Assembly: GCF_009696005.1 (NCBI RefSeq)
Contig: NZ_VUMV01000001.1
Location: 310,001-374,000 of the forward strand
DNA length: 64,000 nt
Origin: Bilifractor porci
Lineage (GTDB): Bacteria > Bacillota > Clostridia > Lachnospirales > Lachnospiraceae
Reading direction: 5' to 3'
This document shows, piece by piece, positions 8,898 to 18,123 of this stretch (positions within the stretch are counted from its first letter, which is position 1; the number at the start of each line of letters is the position of its first letter). The translations under genes and the position numbers were made by a program. The notes beneath the pieces were generated by a model, which ran no database searches, had not been told where the DNA came from, and worked only from the letters and a program-made list of their open reading frames with translations.

Positions 8898-11573
8898 TTA
8901 TTTTGCCTCATACCAGCTGTTTCCGGTGTGCATGTCGATTTCCAGCCTGACTGCCAGCTTAGCTGCCCCGGTCATCTCCTCCTCCAGAATCCGGCTTACC
9001 GTCTCCAGCTCATCCTTCGCCGTCTCCAGAAGCAGCTCATCATGCACCTGCAGGATCAGGCGGGATCTCAGTTTTTCCTGTTTCAGCCTGCGATTGACGC
9101 GGATCATGGCGATCTTGATAATGTCCGCCGCGGTGCCCTGAATCGGGGCGTTTTTGGCCACCCGCTCCCCGAACTGCCGCTGCATGAAATTGCTGGATTT
9201 CAGCTCCGGCATGGGACGGCGGCGTCCGTACATGGTCTCGGAATATCCCTTCTCCCTGGCGGAAGTCACAAGTCCCTCCAGGAAAGAGCGTATGCCCGGA
9301 TAGGTCTGATAATACTGCTCGATGTATTCCGCTGCCTCCTTTCTGGAGATCCCCAGATCCTCCGCCAGCCCGAAGGAGCTGATCCCGTAGACAATACCGA
9401 AATTGACAGCCTTCGCGTTTCGCCTCTGCAGCGGCGTCACCTGGTCAAACGGGACATGGAACACCTGGGATGCCGTGATCGCGTGGATGTCCTTTTCCAT
9501 TTTGTAGGCGTCAATCAGCTTCCGGTCCCCGGACAGATGCGCCAGGACACGCAGCTCGATCTGCGAGTAGTCCGCGTCCAGAAAGACAAACCCCTCCGCC
9601 GGAAGAAACACTTTGCGGATCTGTCTGCCGAGCTCCATCCGAACCGGAATATTCTGCAGGTTCGGGTCGGTGCTGCTGATCCGTCCCGTCGCCGTGATGG
9701 TCTGGTGAAAGACGGAGTGAATCCGTCCGTCATCGGCGATAAAGGACGCAAGGCCGTCCGCATAGGTGGACTTCAGCTTGGTCAGCTGACGGTATTCCAG
9801 GATATCCCGGACGATCGGCGCCTCCGGCGCCAGCTTTTCCAGTACATCCGCCGCAGTGGAATACCCTGTCTTTGTCTTTTTTCCTCCCGGAAGCTTCATT
9901 TTTTCAAAAAGGATCTCGCCCAGCTGCTTCGGGGAATTGATATTAAAGGTCTCTCCTGCCTGCTCGTAGACAGAAGCCTCCACCTGCCGTATGCCTTCCG
10001 TCAGACGGTTTCCGTACTGCTCCAGTTCCTCCGGAAGCACCCGGATTCCGGCGCGCTCCATATCCGCAAGCACATAGACCAGCGGCATCTCCATGCCGCG
10101 GAAAAGCGCGAGCATGCCGTTTTCCTCCAGCTTCCGCTCCAGCAACGGCTGCGCCGCCAGCGCCGTAAAGGCGGTTTCTCCCGCGTAAACGGCGGCCTTG
10201 TCCTCTTCCATCTGTTCCGGCAGGGGGATCTTTTTCGACTGAAAAATCTCCTCCGCGGAAAGCACACGCTCCGTCCCGCAGTCCTTCGCAATCGTATCGA
10301 AACTGTAGTCACTGGTAAGCGGGTCCAGCAGATAGGCCGCGATTTTGATATCAAACACACTGCCCTCTGCGGATTCCGGCAGTTCCGCCGCACGCACCAT
10401 CTCCTTGAAGCCGAAGGTACACAGAAGCGGGCATTCCCCGGCAATCCGGCGCACCGCGTCCAGAAGAAGATTCTCTGTCACAAAACCGCCCGCGGGAATG
10501 TAATAGGTTCCGCCGACGCCGCCCTTCTGATCCGGAAGGGACAGCCCGAGTCCGTAAACACGGCACTTCCCCGATTTCCGGTCGGTCTGCTGAAGGAGGT
10601 AAAGACCGGCCCTGTCCGTCCCGGCCGCTTTTTTCAGCAGAGCGTCCGCCTCCTGCAGCCCGGTGACCGTGCGGACCTCCACCACCCTCTTTTCGGCGGC
10701 AGGGTCTGCCTCAAAGCGTGTGAGCAGCTTCTTAAAGCCCAGATCCCGGAACATCTCGTAGGCTTCCGGCGTGAAAAGGTTTTCCAGTCTTGCCTTCTCC
10801 AGATCCAGCTCTACCGGGCTGTCCGTATTAATTTTTGCCAGCTTCTCCGAGAGAAGCGCGGAATCATAGTGGTCGCGCAGGGCTGTCATGGCCTTCTGGG
10901 GTCTGATGTTCTCTACATGCGCGTAGGCATTCTCCACAGTCCCGTATTCCTTCAGGATTTTCGTGGCCGTCTTGATACCGATTCCGGGAACACCCGGAAT
11001 ATTATCCGCGGTATCGCCCATCAGCGCCTTCAGCTCTACAATCTGGGGAGGCGTCAGTCCGTAGGCTTCCTCCACATCCCCGGCGTGATAATCCGTAATT
11101 TCCGTCTTTCCGGCCTTTGTCCGGGGAATCCGGATCAGGACCTTTTCTGTCGCCAGCTGCAGCAGATCCCGGTCGCCGGAAACCACGGAGACGTCCAGCC
11201 CCTCTCTCTCCGCCTTTACCGAAAGGGTTCCCAGGATATCGTCTGCCTCAAAGCCTTCCTTCATGACGATGGGAACACCCATGGCCTTCAGAACCTCCTG
11301 CGTCAGCGGCACCTGCTCCCGGAGTTCCTCCGGCATGGGGTGACGCGTCCCTTTATAAGCCTCATACATTTTATGGCGGAAGGTCGGCGCGTGCGTATCG
11401 AAGGCGACCGTCAGGTAATCCGGCTGCTCCTCCTCCAGAATCTTAAAAAGAATATTCAGGAAACCGTAAACCGCGCCCGTATGCCTTCCTCCCGATGCCG
11501 TCAGGTCCGGCAGGCCGTAAAAGGCACGGTTCAGGATGCTGTGTCCGTCAATCAAAACAATTTTTCCGCTCAC
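8898..11573 (-). CDS. polA: DNA polymerase I
   Basis: Fills gaps and removes RNA primers in replication and repair. In order the 891-residue protein has an N-terminal 5'-3' exonuclease (starting KIVLIDGHSILNRAFYG, with VSGDRDLLQLA and TADNIPGVPGIG), a degenerate 3'-5' exonuclease region (about residues 300-460), and a family A polymerase. Polymerase motif A is DADYSQIELRVLAH, motif B RRNAKAVNFGIVYG and motif C VHDELLLE. In the middle region I see no DxE catalytic pair where proofreading motif Exo I should be, so it probably lacks proofreading, as in Bacillus PolA. The start codon is GTG, preceded by GGAGAG. Confidence 0.97.
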   Translation of the reverse strand: MSGKIVLIDGHSILNRAFYGLPDLTASGGRHTGAVYGFLNILFKILEEEQPDYLTVAFDTHAPTFRHKMYEAYKGTRHPMPEELREQVPLTQEVLKAMGVPIVMKEGFEADDILGTLSVKAEREGLDVSVVSGDRDLLQLATEKVLIRIPRTKAGKTEITDYHAGDVEEAYGLTPPQIVELKALMGDTADNIPGVPGIGIKTATKILKEYGTVENAYAHVENIRPQKAMTALRDHYDSALLSEKLAKINTDSPVELDLEKARLENLFTPEAYEMFRDLGFKKLLTRFEADPAAEKRVVEVRTVTGLQEADALLKKAAGTDRAGLYLLQQTDRKSGKCRVYGLGLSLPDQKGGVGGTYYIPAGGFVTENLLLDAVRRIAGECPLLCTFGFKEMVRAAELPESAEGSVFDIKIAAYLLDPLTSDYSFDTIAKDCGTERVLSAEEIFQSKKIPLPEQMEEDKAAVYAGETAFTALAAQPLLERKLEENGMLALFRGMEMPLVYVLADMERAGIRVLPEELEQYGNRLTEGIRQVEASVYEQAGETFNINSPKQLGEILFEKMKLPGGKKTKTGYSTAADVLEKLAPEAPIVRDILEYRQLTKLKSTYADGLASFIADDGRIHSVFHQTITATGRISSTDPNLQNIPVRMELGRQIRKVFLPAEGFVFLDADYSQIELRVLAHLSGDRKLIDAYKMEKDIHAITASQVFHVPFDQVTPLQRRNAKAVNFGIVYGISSFGLAEDLGISRKEAAEYIEQYYQTYPGIRSFLEGLVTSAREKGYSETMYGRRRPMPELKSSNFMQRQFGERVAKNAPIQGTAADIIKIAMIRVNRRLKQEKLRSRLILQVHDELLLETAKDELETVSRILEEEMTGAAKLAVRLEIDMHTGNSWYEAK

Positions 11574-11600
11574 TCTTTTTCTCTCCGTCTGAAAAAATGA

Positions 11601-12080
11601 TTACAGTGATAATATGGATGACAGGAAGACCGTAATCTTGAACACGCCCGTGACATCCAGGACCAGCAGGACGATCAGGAGCAGCGTGATCAGAATAATC
11701 AGCAGCCGTACCCGGCCGGAAATCCGTTTCTCCTTCAGCTGCTTCTGTTTTCTTTCCAGATCCTGGCGGAGCATCGGCTTCAGATTAAACGAGGTGTCCC
11801 CGCTTCCGGGCTTGTCCAGATACCGGACCGTCCGATCTACCATAAAATTGGTTTCCAGCTCCTCATAGCAGCTGGAACAGTGCTGAATATGTTCCAGAAA
11901 TTTTTCCAGCTGCCTGTCAGACAGGTTATTATTCAGGTAATCCGGAATCATGGAAATAATCTCCCTGCAGGTCAGGAGCCTGGTCGTCGTCGTGATGGTA
12001 TGCCGCTCCTTTTTCCTGTTTTTCCTGTACCCGGACGGTTCCGGAATCTCCCTGTCATCTCTGTATTCATCCATGGCCAT
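11601..12080 (-). CDS. zf-HC2 (anti-sigma-like) single-pass membrane protein
   Basis: A 159-residue protein with a soluble N-terminus and one C-terminal membrane helix (LLIILITLLLIVLLVLDVTGVF). The N-terminal half carries LTCREIISMIPDYLNNNLS...HIQHCSSCYEEL, the CxxxxxxI...HxxxCxxC pattern of a putative zinc finger (zf-HC2) found in anti-sigma factors. No sigma factor gene is adjacent, so its partner is unknown. The ATG at 12080 overlaps the helicase stop by one base (TAATG), implying translational coupling. A further in-frame ATG is at 12074. Confidence 0.75.
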   Translation of the reverse strand: MAMDEYRDDREIPEPSGYRKNRKKERHTITTTTRLLTCREIISMIPDYLNNNLSDRQLEKFLEHIQHCSSCYEELETNFMVDRTVRYLDKPGSGDTSFNLKPMLRQDLERKQKQLKEKRISGRVRLLIILITLLLIVLLVLDVTGVFKITVFLSSILSL

Positions 12081-13936
12081 TAACGATCGCCCCTTCCTGT
12101 CCGGATGTCCGGACATGAACTGCCGCATTCCCTCAGAAAGCGTGAAAGATCCGCCTTTTTCTCATACCTTTCCCTTACCGCGTACAGGTGAAGCCGCAGC
12201 CTCGCCCTTGTCATCCCCACATAGAGCATGCGCCGCTCTTCCTCCAGATCTGCGTCCAGAACAGCCTTGTGATAAGGAATGACGCCCTCATTGACGTCCA
12301 GGATATAGACAGAGTCGTATTCCATCCCCTTGGCGGCGTGCAGCGTGGAAAGGCAGACACCGGAGGCCTCTTTTCCTTTCTGCCCCTGCGCCTGCAGCTT
12401 CTCCCGGTATTCCTCTATCCCCTTCTGCCACGCGTCCCAGGTAGGATAGTTTCTTGCGCTCTCGCTGAGCTCATCCAGAACCTGTAACAGCTCTTCCTCC
12501 GGAATTCCTCTCTCCCCGGCGTACTCTTTTACGTAGTCGTCCAGGCCGATCTCCCGGCGGATGTAGATCACCTGTCCGTAGGGCGCCAGCCGTCCGAGGA
12601 CGTGAATGTCGTCCTCCAGCTTGGCGGCTCTCTTCATCATCCACGCCTTGTCCTGATAATAGCGGAACAGGGAATCAAAGGAGATCTCCGGAGCCAGAAA
12701 GGCGTCTCTGGAAAAATAGCGGTTCGGCCGGTTGTAGATCCGGAGAAAATCCGTTCTTTTCCTGCTTCCCGCGCCCAGACGCATATAGGCGAAAAGAGTC
12801 TGGGCGATCCAGTGGTCGTAGATACAGGGAAGCATCTCCCGGACAGAGAAAGGAATCTGCCATGCCATCATCTGTTCCACCGCCTCCCGGCAGCCGGAAT
12901 TTGTCCTGACCAGGACCGCGATTTTATCGAAATCGGTTCCGGATTCCTTTTCTCTGCGGATCTCCCGCGCCAGATGGATGCACTCCTTCCGGGGATTGGA
13001 AAAGATTTCCAGCCGCACCGGCTCCCCGTGGCCGCGCACGGCATGGATCGTTTTCGGGAACCGCTTCCGGTTCACGGCGATCAGCTTTCCCGCCGTTTCC
13101 AGGATTTCCGGGGTACTCCGGTAATTCCGATCCAGGGTGACAGTCTGACAGCCCGGAAACTCCTTCGGGAAACGGAGCATAAGCTCCGGATTAGCTCCCC
13201 GGAAGCGGTAGATGCTCTGGTCGTCGTCCCCGACAATAAAGAGATTGTTCCGGGGATGCGCCAGCAGCTTTACAATTTTATACTGCATCGGACTGATGTC
13301 CTGAAACTCATCAACCAGCAGATACCGGAATTTGTTCTGCCAGGCGCGGCAGAGCTCCGGACGGCTGGAGAGAAGCCGCCAGCAGCGTACAATGATGTCG
13401 TCAAAATCCATTCTCCGGTTTTCCTGCTTCCACTTTTCATAGGAGGCATAGACCTTTCGGAATACCTCCTGGGGAAGAACGCCGGAGTAATAATTTTCCG
13501 GAGAGAGCCCGCTTCCCTTGATCTGGCTGATCTCCCTTCCCACCTGCGAGGGAAGATCCGCTTCCTGCTCCGCCCCCGGATAAAGCTGCTGCAGCAGCTC
13601 CTTCAGCAACGAGAGCTTCTGCTGTTCTCCGATGACAGTCCCCCCGCTGATGGAATAGGTGTGCCGGAGGATTCCGAAAAACACACCGTGAAAGGTGCCG
13701 AAGGTCACTGCCGTGGACGCCTCGCCCCTCTGTCTTAAAAATCTCTCCTTCATCTCCGCGGCGGCGGCTCTGGTAAAAGTCACCACCAGAATGGATGAAG
13801 GAGAGATCCCTTCTTCAATCAGACGGCAGGTGCGGCCGGTCACGACCGCTGTCTTGCCGGAACCCGGTCCGGCAAGAACCATCATCGGCCCGTCCCTGTG
13901 CTGTACCGCCCTCTGCTGTGCTTCATTAAACTGCAT
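12080..13936 (-). CDS. UvrD/Rep/PcrA-family DNA helicase
   Basis: Superfamily 1A 3'-5' helicase. Motif I is VLAGPGSGKT near residue 25. Motif II is LVDEFQDISPMQY, motif III GDDDQSIYRFRGA, motif IV RNYRSTPEIL and motif V LSTLHAAKGMEYDSVYI, with a final MLYVGMTRARLRL. At about 618 residues it is shorter than PcrA or UvrD (roughly 720-740) and lacks their long C-terminal tail, so I do not assign a symbol. An in-frame TTG two codons upstream (13942) is an alternative start. The N-terminus overlaps gltX by about 11 bases. Confidence 0.92.
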   Translation of the reverse strand: MQFNEAQQRAVQHRDGPMMVLAGPGSGKTAVVTGRTCRLIEEGISPSSILVVTFTRAAAAEMKERFLRQRGEASTAVTFGTFHGVFFGILRHTYSISGGTVIGEQQKLSLLKELLQQLYPGAEQEADLPSQVGREISQIKGSGLSPENYYSGVLPQEVFRKVYASYEKWKQENRRMDFDDIIVRCWRLLSSRPELCRAWQNKFRYLLVDEFQDISPMQYKIVKLLAHPRNNLFIVGDDDQSIYRFRGANPELMLRFPKEFPGCQTVTLDRNYRSTPEILETAGKLIAVNRKRFPKTIHAVRGHGEPVRLEIFSNPRKECIHLAREIRREKESGTDFDKIAVLVRTNSGCREAVEQMMAWQIPFSVREMLPCIYDHWIAQTLFAYMRLGAGSRKRTDFLRIYNRPNRYFSRDAFLAPEISFDSLFRYYQDKAWMMKRAAKLEDDIHVLGRLAPYGQVIYIRREIGLDDYVKEYAGERGIPEEELLQVLDELSESARNYPTWDAWQKGIEEYREKLQAQGQKGKEASGVCLSTLHAAKGMEYDSVYILDVNEGVIPYHKAVLDADLEEERRMLYVGMTRARLRLHLYAVRERYEKKADLSRFLRECGSSCPDIRTGRGDR

Positions 13937-15377
13937 GTTCAATTTTATCCAGTCCTGCCCGCAGCCTTCTGACCGTCTCGTCTCTGCCCAGAACTTCCAT
14001 AATACCGGTAGCCCCGGCAGGAGTCGCCTGCTTTCCGGAGACAGCCGTGCGCAGAGGCCACATAACCGTGTTCACCTTCATCTCGTTCTGCTTCGCGTAC
14101 GCGGACAGCAGGCCGAACAGCGCGTCGTTCCCGAAATCCTCCGCCTTCTCCAGCAGCGGTATGGTCTCCGCCAGCACCTTCCTGGAAGTCTCCAGCGTGC
14201 TCTTGGATTTTTTATGGACGTACATAGAGACATCGTATGCGGGAACTTCGGAGAAAAAGTCCACCTGTTCCGCAATATCGGGGAAAATCTGGATACGGGT
14301 TTTCACCATTTCCCCGACCTTCCTGATATCCATATGTTCCGGAAGGGCTTTTTTCAGATACGGCTCCGCCAGCTTAAAATATTCCTCGCTGTCCATAGCT
14401 TTGATGTACTCGCCGTTCATCCACTTCAGCTTGGTCATGTCAAAGACCGCCGGGGATTTGTTGATATGATGATAATCAAACGCCTCCACCAGTTCCGGAA
14501 GCGAATAGATTTCCCGCTCTCCGGCAGGGCTCCAGCCGAGGAGCGCCACAAAATTTACCACTGCTTCCTTCACATACCCCTGGTCAATCAGATCCTCAAA
14601 GGAGGAGTGGCCGGAGCGCTTGCTCAGCTTCTGCCCCTCTTCGTTTGTGATCAGCGGACAGTGCACATAGGTGGGAACCTCCCATCCGAATGCCTCGTAG
14701 ATCCGGTTGTATTTCGGTGTGGACGACAGGTATTCGTTTCCGCGGACGACATGGGTAATGCCCATCAGATGGTCGTCCACCACGTTGGCAAAATTATAGG
14801 TGGGATATCCGTCGGATTTAATCAGGATCAGGTCGTCCAGCTCTTCATTATTGACTGTTATGTTCCCGTAAATTTCATCATGGAATGTGGTGGTTCCTTC
14901 CGTGGGCATATTAAAGCGGATGACATAGGGCTTTCCCGCGTCCAGATTCGCCTGGATTTCCTCTTTGGAGAGATGAAGGCAGTGTTTGTCGTAAGCGGAG
15001 ATCTCCTTTCCCGCCACCGTGCGTTTCAGCCCCTCCAGCCTCTCCTTTGTGCAGAAGCAGTAGTAGGCATCGCCCTGGTCAATCAGCTGCTTTGCGTATT
15101 TCATGTAGATGCCCTGCTTACAGCGCTCGCTCTGCACGTACGGCCCCACTCCACCGTCCTTGTCCGGGCCTTCATCATAGACAAGCCCGGTATCCGCCAG
15201 CGTCCGGTTGATCAGCTCCAGCGCCCCGTCCACAAACCGTTCCTGGTCGGTGTCCTCGATCCGGAGCATAAAACTGCCGCCCGCGTGTTTTGCGATCAGA
15301 TAGGAATACAGTGCTGTCCGAAGGTTGCCTACGTGCATCCGGCCCGTCGGGCTCGGCGCGAATCTTGTTTTAACCAT
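13926..15377 (-). CDS. gltX: Glutamyl-tRNA synthetase
   Basis: Class I aminoacyl-tRNA synthetase charging tRNA-Glu, a substrate for translation and possibly tetrapyrrole synthesis. The 483-residue protein begins VKTRFAPSPTGRMHVGN, containing the HIGH-type motif (HVGN). KLSKR is at residues 250-254. The C-terminal anticodon-binding region is of ordinary length. The start follows AAGGAGAG. The first gene of a tightly packed run that continues through the helicase, the zf-HC2 protein, polA and coaE. Confidence 0.97.
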   Translation of the reverse strand: MVKTRFAPSPTGRMHVGNLRTALYSYLIAKHAGGSFMLRIEDTDQERFVDGALELINRTLADTGLVYDEGPDKDGGVGPYVQSERCKQGIYMKYAKQLIDQGDAYYCFCTKERLEGLKRTVAGKEISAYDKHCLHLSKEEIQANLDAGKPYVIRFNMPTEGTTTFHDEIYGNITVNNEELDDLILIKSDGYPTYNFANVVDDHLMGITHVVRGNEYLSSTPKYNRIYEAFGWEVPTYVHCPLITNEEGQKLSKRSGHSSFEDLIDQGYVKEAVVNFVALLGWSPAGEREIYSLPELVEAFDYHHINKSPAVFDMTKLKWMNGEYIKAMDSEEYFKLAEPYLKKALPEHMDIRKVGEMVKTRIQIFPDIAEQVDFFSEVPAYDVSMYVHKKSKSTLETSRKVLAETIPLLEKAEDFGNDALFGLLSAYAKQNEMKVNTVMWPLRTAVSGKQATPAGATGIMEVLGRDETVRRLRAGLDKIEHAV

Positions 15378-15421
15378 GATGTTTCAATGCTCTCCTTGTT
15401 TGTATATAGATTTCCGTCCTT

Positions 15422-16150
15422 TTATTCACGGGGCGGATAGGCCGTACGCAGAATCTTCCCGATGTCCCCGATGCAGACACAGTCGGCCGCCTGATCCGAG
15501 TAATCGGAGACGCGGTTGACCAGGCAGATTTTCTCCCCGTTGAAATAATGCGCCATAGACCCCAGCGTAGACTGGAGGCTGCATCCGAGCACCAGCAGTA
15601 CCTCCGCCGATGTAATTCTCTCGATGGCCTTCGTCATCACCTGGCTGTCCAGCATCTCTCCGGAAAGCGCGATTCCCGGATGGATCAGCATGCCGCACCG
15701 GTCGCAGTACGGAAGCGGCGTGTGGGTCAGGATATAATCCGCGCCGAACACCTTTCCGCAGTGCGGACAGGTGTTGCTGTCGATGTTTCCGTACAGGTGA
15801 ATGACGTCCCGGCATCCGGCGCGGTGGCTGAGGTCAAAAAAGCCGCGGGTAATAATGCCCTTCAGCCTTCCGTCGTCCTCCATCCGCTTCAGCGTGAAAT
15901 TCACCTCGTCCGGTTCGCCCCTCCGCCGCAGAATATTGTCCCGGTAAAAGCTGTAGAATTCCTGCGGGCGGTTGTTGTAAAAGGTGCTGGAGCAGATTTC
16001 CCCCGGAGTCCTTCCGTATTTTTCCTCCACATGGAAGCTGAAATCGTCCGTGTAGAAGTCACACCCCTGCTCCGCGGCCGGAGCCCTGCCCAGCAGGCAG
16101 ACAATGTTGAAACTTTTCTGCAGAATTTCCTTCAGGTATCTCTCGCTCAT
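15422..16150 (-). CDS. Divergent sirtuin-like protein (SIR2 family)
   Basis: A 242-residue SIR2-fold protein. Recognisable parts are the zinc module (CPHC and CDRC), GCDFYTDDFSF where sirtuins have GIPDFR, LIHPGIALSGEML for RPxVVxFGE, VLLVLGCSLQ for the GTSL motif, and ICLVNRVSD near the end. The key active-site positions have changed. The NAD-binding GAGIS is LGRAPA, TQNID is TRGFF, and the HG containing the catalytic His is YG (in HLYGNI). NAD-dependent deacylase activity is therefore doubtful; an NAD-binding or ADP-ribose-related role, or a pseudoenzyme, is possible. The start follows GGGAGGTG. It is upstream of gltX with a gap of 44 bases. Confidence 0.8.
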   Translation of the reverse strand: MSERYLKEILQKSFNIVCLLGRAPAAEQGCDFYTDDFSFHVEEKYGRTPGEICSSTFYNNRPQEFYSFYRDNILRRRGEPDEVNFTLKRMEDDGRLKGIITRGFFDLSHRAGCRDVIHLYGNIDSNTCPHCGKVFGADYILTHTPLPYCDRCGMLIHPGIALSGEMLDSQVMTKAIERITSAEVLLVLGCSLQSTLGSMAHYFNGEKICLVNRVSDYSDQAADCVCIGDIGKILRTAYPPRE

Positions 16151-16233
16151 ACTTTCACCTCCCAGCACAAATGCTCCTGCCGGCCGCACCGGCAGAGTCC
16201 ACACCGTTTCGGGTTAAGCTGACACCAGTAAAG

Positions 16234-16277
16234 AAAAAAAGCAATCAGCCTTCTGGTTTCTGAAGCAGTCTGATTGC
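16234..16277 (-). terminator. Intrinsic terminator of acpP
   Basis: On the minus strand GCAATCAG pairs with CTGATTGC around a loop of about 21 bases, which itself can fold (CTTC/GAAG), followed by seven T. It is about 25 bases after the acpP stop. Confidence 0.85.
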
Positions 16278-16300
16278 CTTTCTGTCTGTTCCGCCGAGGT

Positions 16301-16534
16301 TTATTCTTCAATCCCTTTTGTTTTCAGATAATCCATAACAGCACCGACCGTTGTCAGCTGTTCCATATCCTCCGCCGGAATTTCTATTTCATACTGCTCC
16401 TCAAGCGTTGTCAGCAGCTCAAACAAATCCAGGGAATCCGCCTCCAGATCCTCCTTGAACCTGGACTCCGGGGTAATTTCCGACTCGTCCAGATCCAGCT
16501 GCTGAGCCAGAATTTTCTTCATTTTTTCCAGCAT
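16301..16534 (-). CDS. acpP: Acyl carrier protein
   Basis: A 77-residue acidic ACP that carries growing acyl chains on a 4'-phosphopantetheine arm. The attachment serine is in EADSLDLFELL (DSL at about residue 35), and the N-terminus MLEKMKKILAQQLDLDESEI is typical. The start follows AAAGGAGG. The gene stands alone, flanked by a terminator downstream and ftsW upstream, rather than in a fab operon. A phosphopantetheinyl transferase that could modify carrier proteins lies at 33926-34630. Confidence 0.94.
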   Translation of the reverse strand: MLEKMKKILAQQLDLDESEITPESRFKEDLEADSLDLFELLTTLEEQYEIEIPAEDMEQLTTVGAVMDYLKTKGIEE

Positions 16535-16667
16535 AATAACCTCCTTTTCAGGAAGCTTCTGCTTCCCTTCTTCAAGAAAAGTGTACTTGTCCGGCAGTTT
16601 TTTGTCAATGCCCTTTGCCCTGCGCGGACTCCGGGATCAACCCTCGTTTCACGCGGACAGGATTGCC

Positions 16668-17918
16668 TTATGTTTTTTTGACTTCGGCATCCCCCTGTTC
16701 ATCGTAGGAAATTCGGCGGGAGACGCTGAGCGCCAGCCCGATCTCGCTCATCAGGAACAGAACCGATGTGCCTCCGTAGCTGACAAAGGGCAGGGTTACG
16801 CCGGTTGTGGGGATAAGGTTGAGCACCACGCAGATGTTCAGGATAACCTGGAGGGCGACATGCACAAACACGCCCATCACAATCAGCGAGCCGCAGAGAT
16901 CCTTTGCATTCTGCGCGATGAAAAACAGGCGGTACAGCAGATATCCGAAAAGCAGCAGCACGATGATGGCGCCGAAAAGCCCCAGCTCCTCACAGATGAT
17001 GGAAAAGATCATATCGTTCTGCGCCTCCGGGATGGTGGACAGCTTCTGCGTGCTGTTGCCCAGGCCTTTTCCGAAAAAGCCTCCCGATCCGATGGCATAC
17101 AGACCCTGCAGCACCTGATAGCCGCCGGAGTTCAGGTTGTTTTCCGGCTGAAGCCAGGCCAGAATTCTGCGGATTCGGAAGTTGGAGCTGCTGCTTACCG
17201 TGCGGTTCAGCACAATAAGTCCCACCACAATTACCCCTGCGCTTCCCGCCATCAGAGCGACAAACGGGCCTGTTCTGGAGTGTGCCAGGAAAATCACGAA
17301 GAAGCAGATGCCGAAAATGATGATTGCGGTACTTAAATTCTCGGTAAAGTAATACGCTCCGAAAGCCTGTACGCCGCCGAACAGAAACACCAGCAGCACA
17401 TTCCGGAACCGCTCCCACTTCTTTCCCATCTTCAGGATCAGAAACGGAATCATGCAGATCACCGCTATCTTGGAGATCTCCGCCGGCTGGAACTGAATGC
17501 CCAGATTCAGCCATCTTCTTGCCCCGTTAACGGTAACTCCGAAAGGCGTGTAGCGGACCATGGCCATCAGCCCGAGCGCAATGATATAGAAAACCGGGGC
17601 CAGCTTGACCGCAATCCGGTAATTGATTCTGGAAATAATCAGCGCGATGAACACCGACGCAAGACTGATCTCTGCCTGTCTGCGGAAATAGTACATATCA
17701 TCGTTGATATTCGGGTCATTGGCAGCCTCGTACGCGCTGGCGGAATAAAGCATAACCAGACCGAAGCAGATCAGGATAATGACAACCGCTAAAAGGTTGT
17801 AATCAAAATACACATACTTCCTCTGGTTTTTTTTCTGCCCGTCCTTTTCTCTGCGCCTCTTTCCGAGACCCCATTTTCTTTTCGACGCACCGACTGATGC
17901 GTTAGCCGAATCTGCCAT
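16668..17918 (-). CDS. ftsW: FtsW/RodA/SpoVE-family peptidoglycan polymerase
   Basis: SEDS-family integral membrane glycosyltransferase that polymerises lipid II into glycan strands, usually with a class B PBP. About ten membrane helices follow a basic cytoplasmic N-terminus rich in Lys/Arg (residues 1-45). Signatures are VNGARRWLNLG, GLGNSTQKL, PEAQNDMIFSIICEELG with the conserved acidic residues, and GVTLPFVSYGGTS. These favour FtsW/SpoVE over RodA; which of the two division or sporulation roles it serves cannot be told. The internal ATG is chosen because GGGGAG precedes it; an ATG 25 codons upstream lacks a site. Confidence 0.9.
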   Translation of the reverse strand: MADSANASVGASKRKWGLGKRRREKDGQKKNQRKYVYFDYNLLAVVIILICFGLVMLYSASAYEAANDPNINDDMYYFRRQAEISLASVFIALIISRINYRIAVKLAPVFYIIALGLMAMVRYTPFGVTVNGARRWLNLGIQFQPAEISKIAVICMIPFLILKMGKKWERFRNVLLVFLFGGVQAFGAYYFTENLSTAIIIFGICFFVIFLAHSRTGPFVALMAGSAGVIVVGLIVLNRTVSSSSNFRIRRILAWLQPENNLNSGGYQVLQGLYAIGSGGFFGKGLGNSTQKLSTIPEAQNDMIFSIICEELGLFGAIIVLLLFGYLLYRLFFIAQNAKDLCGSLIVMGVFVHVALQVILNICVVLNLIPTTGVTLPFVSYGGTSVLFLMSEIGLALSVSRRISYDEQGDAEVKKT

Positions 17919-18025
17919 AGAAAACTCCCCGGCTGTCAAAGCCGTACTGACTGCGCGCCGCCTCCGTGTCTTCCGGACGGTAATCCGGGACACGAAAAAG
18001 CAAAGGAAAACTGCGGCTGGTAGTG

Positions 18026-18103
18026 AAAAAGGACTGTCACCTTATGCATGAAACAAATCTCCGCCCGGAGTATTCATATACCATGCATGGAAAGCGACAG
18101 CCC
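18026..18103 (-). terminator. Probable terminator after rpsR
   Basis: On the minus strand GGGCTGTC (with one G-U pair) can pair with GACAGTCC across a loop that contains a nested CATGCAT repeat, followed by five T. It lies about 20-100 bases after the rpsR stop. The large interior loop makes it less certain. Confidence 0.6.
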
Positions 18104-18123
18104 CTCAACAGTCTTTTCTCTGA

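Noticed and set aside
8928-11600. 890-codon open frame opposite polA
   Set aside because: Antisense shadow; polA motifs are intact on the minus strand.
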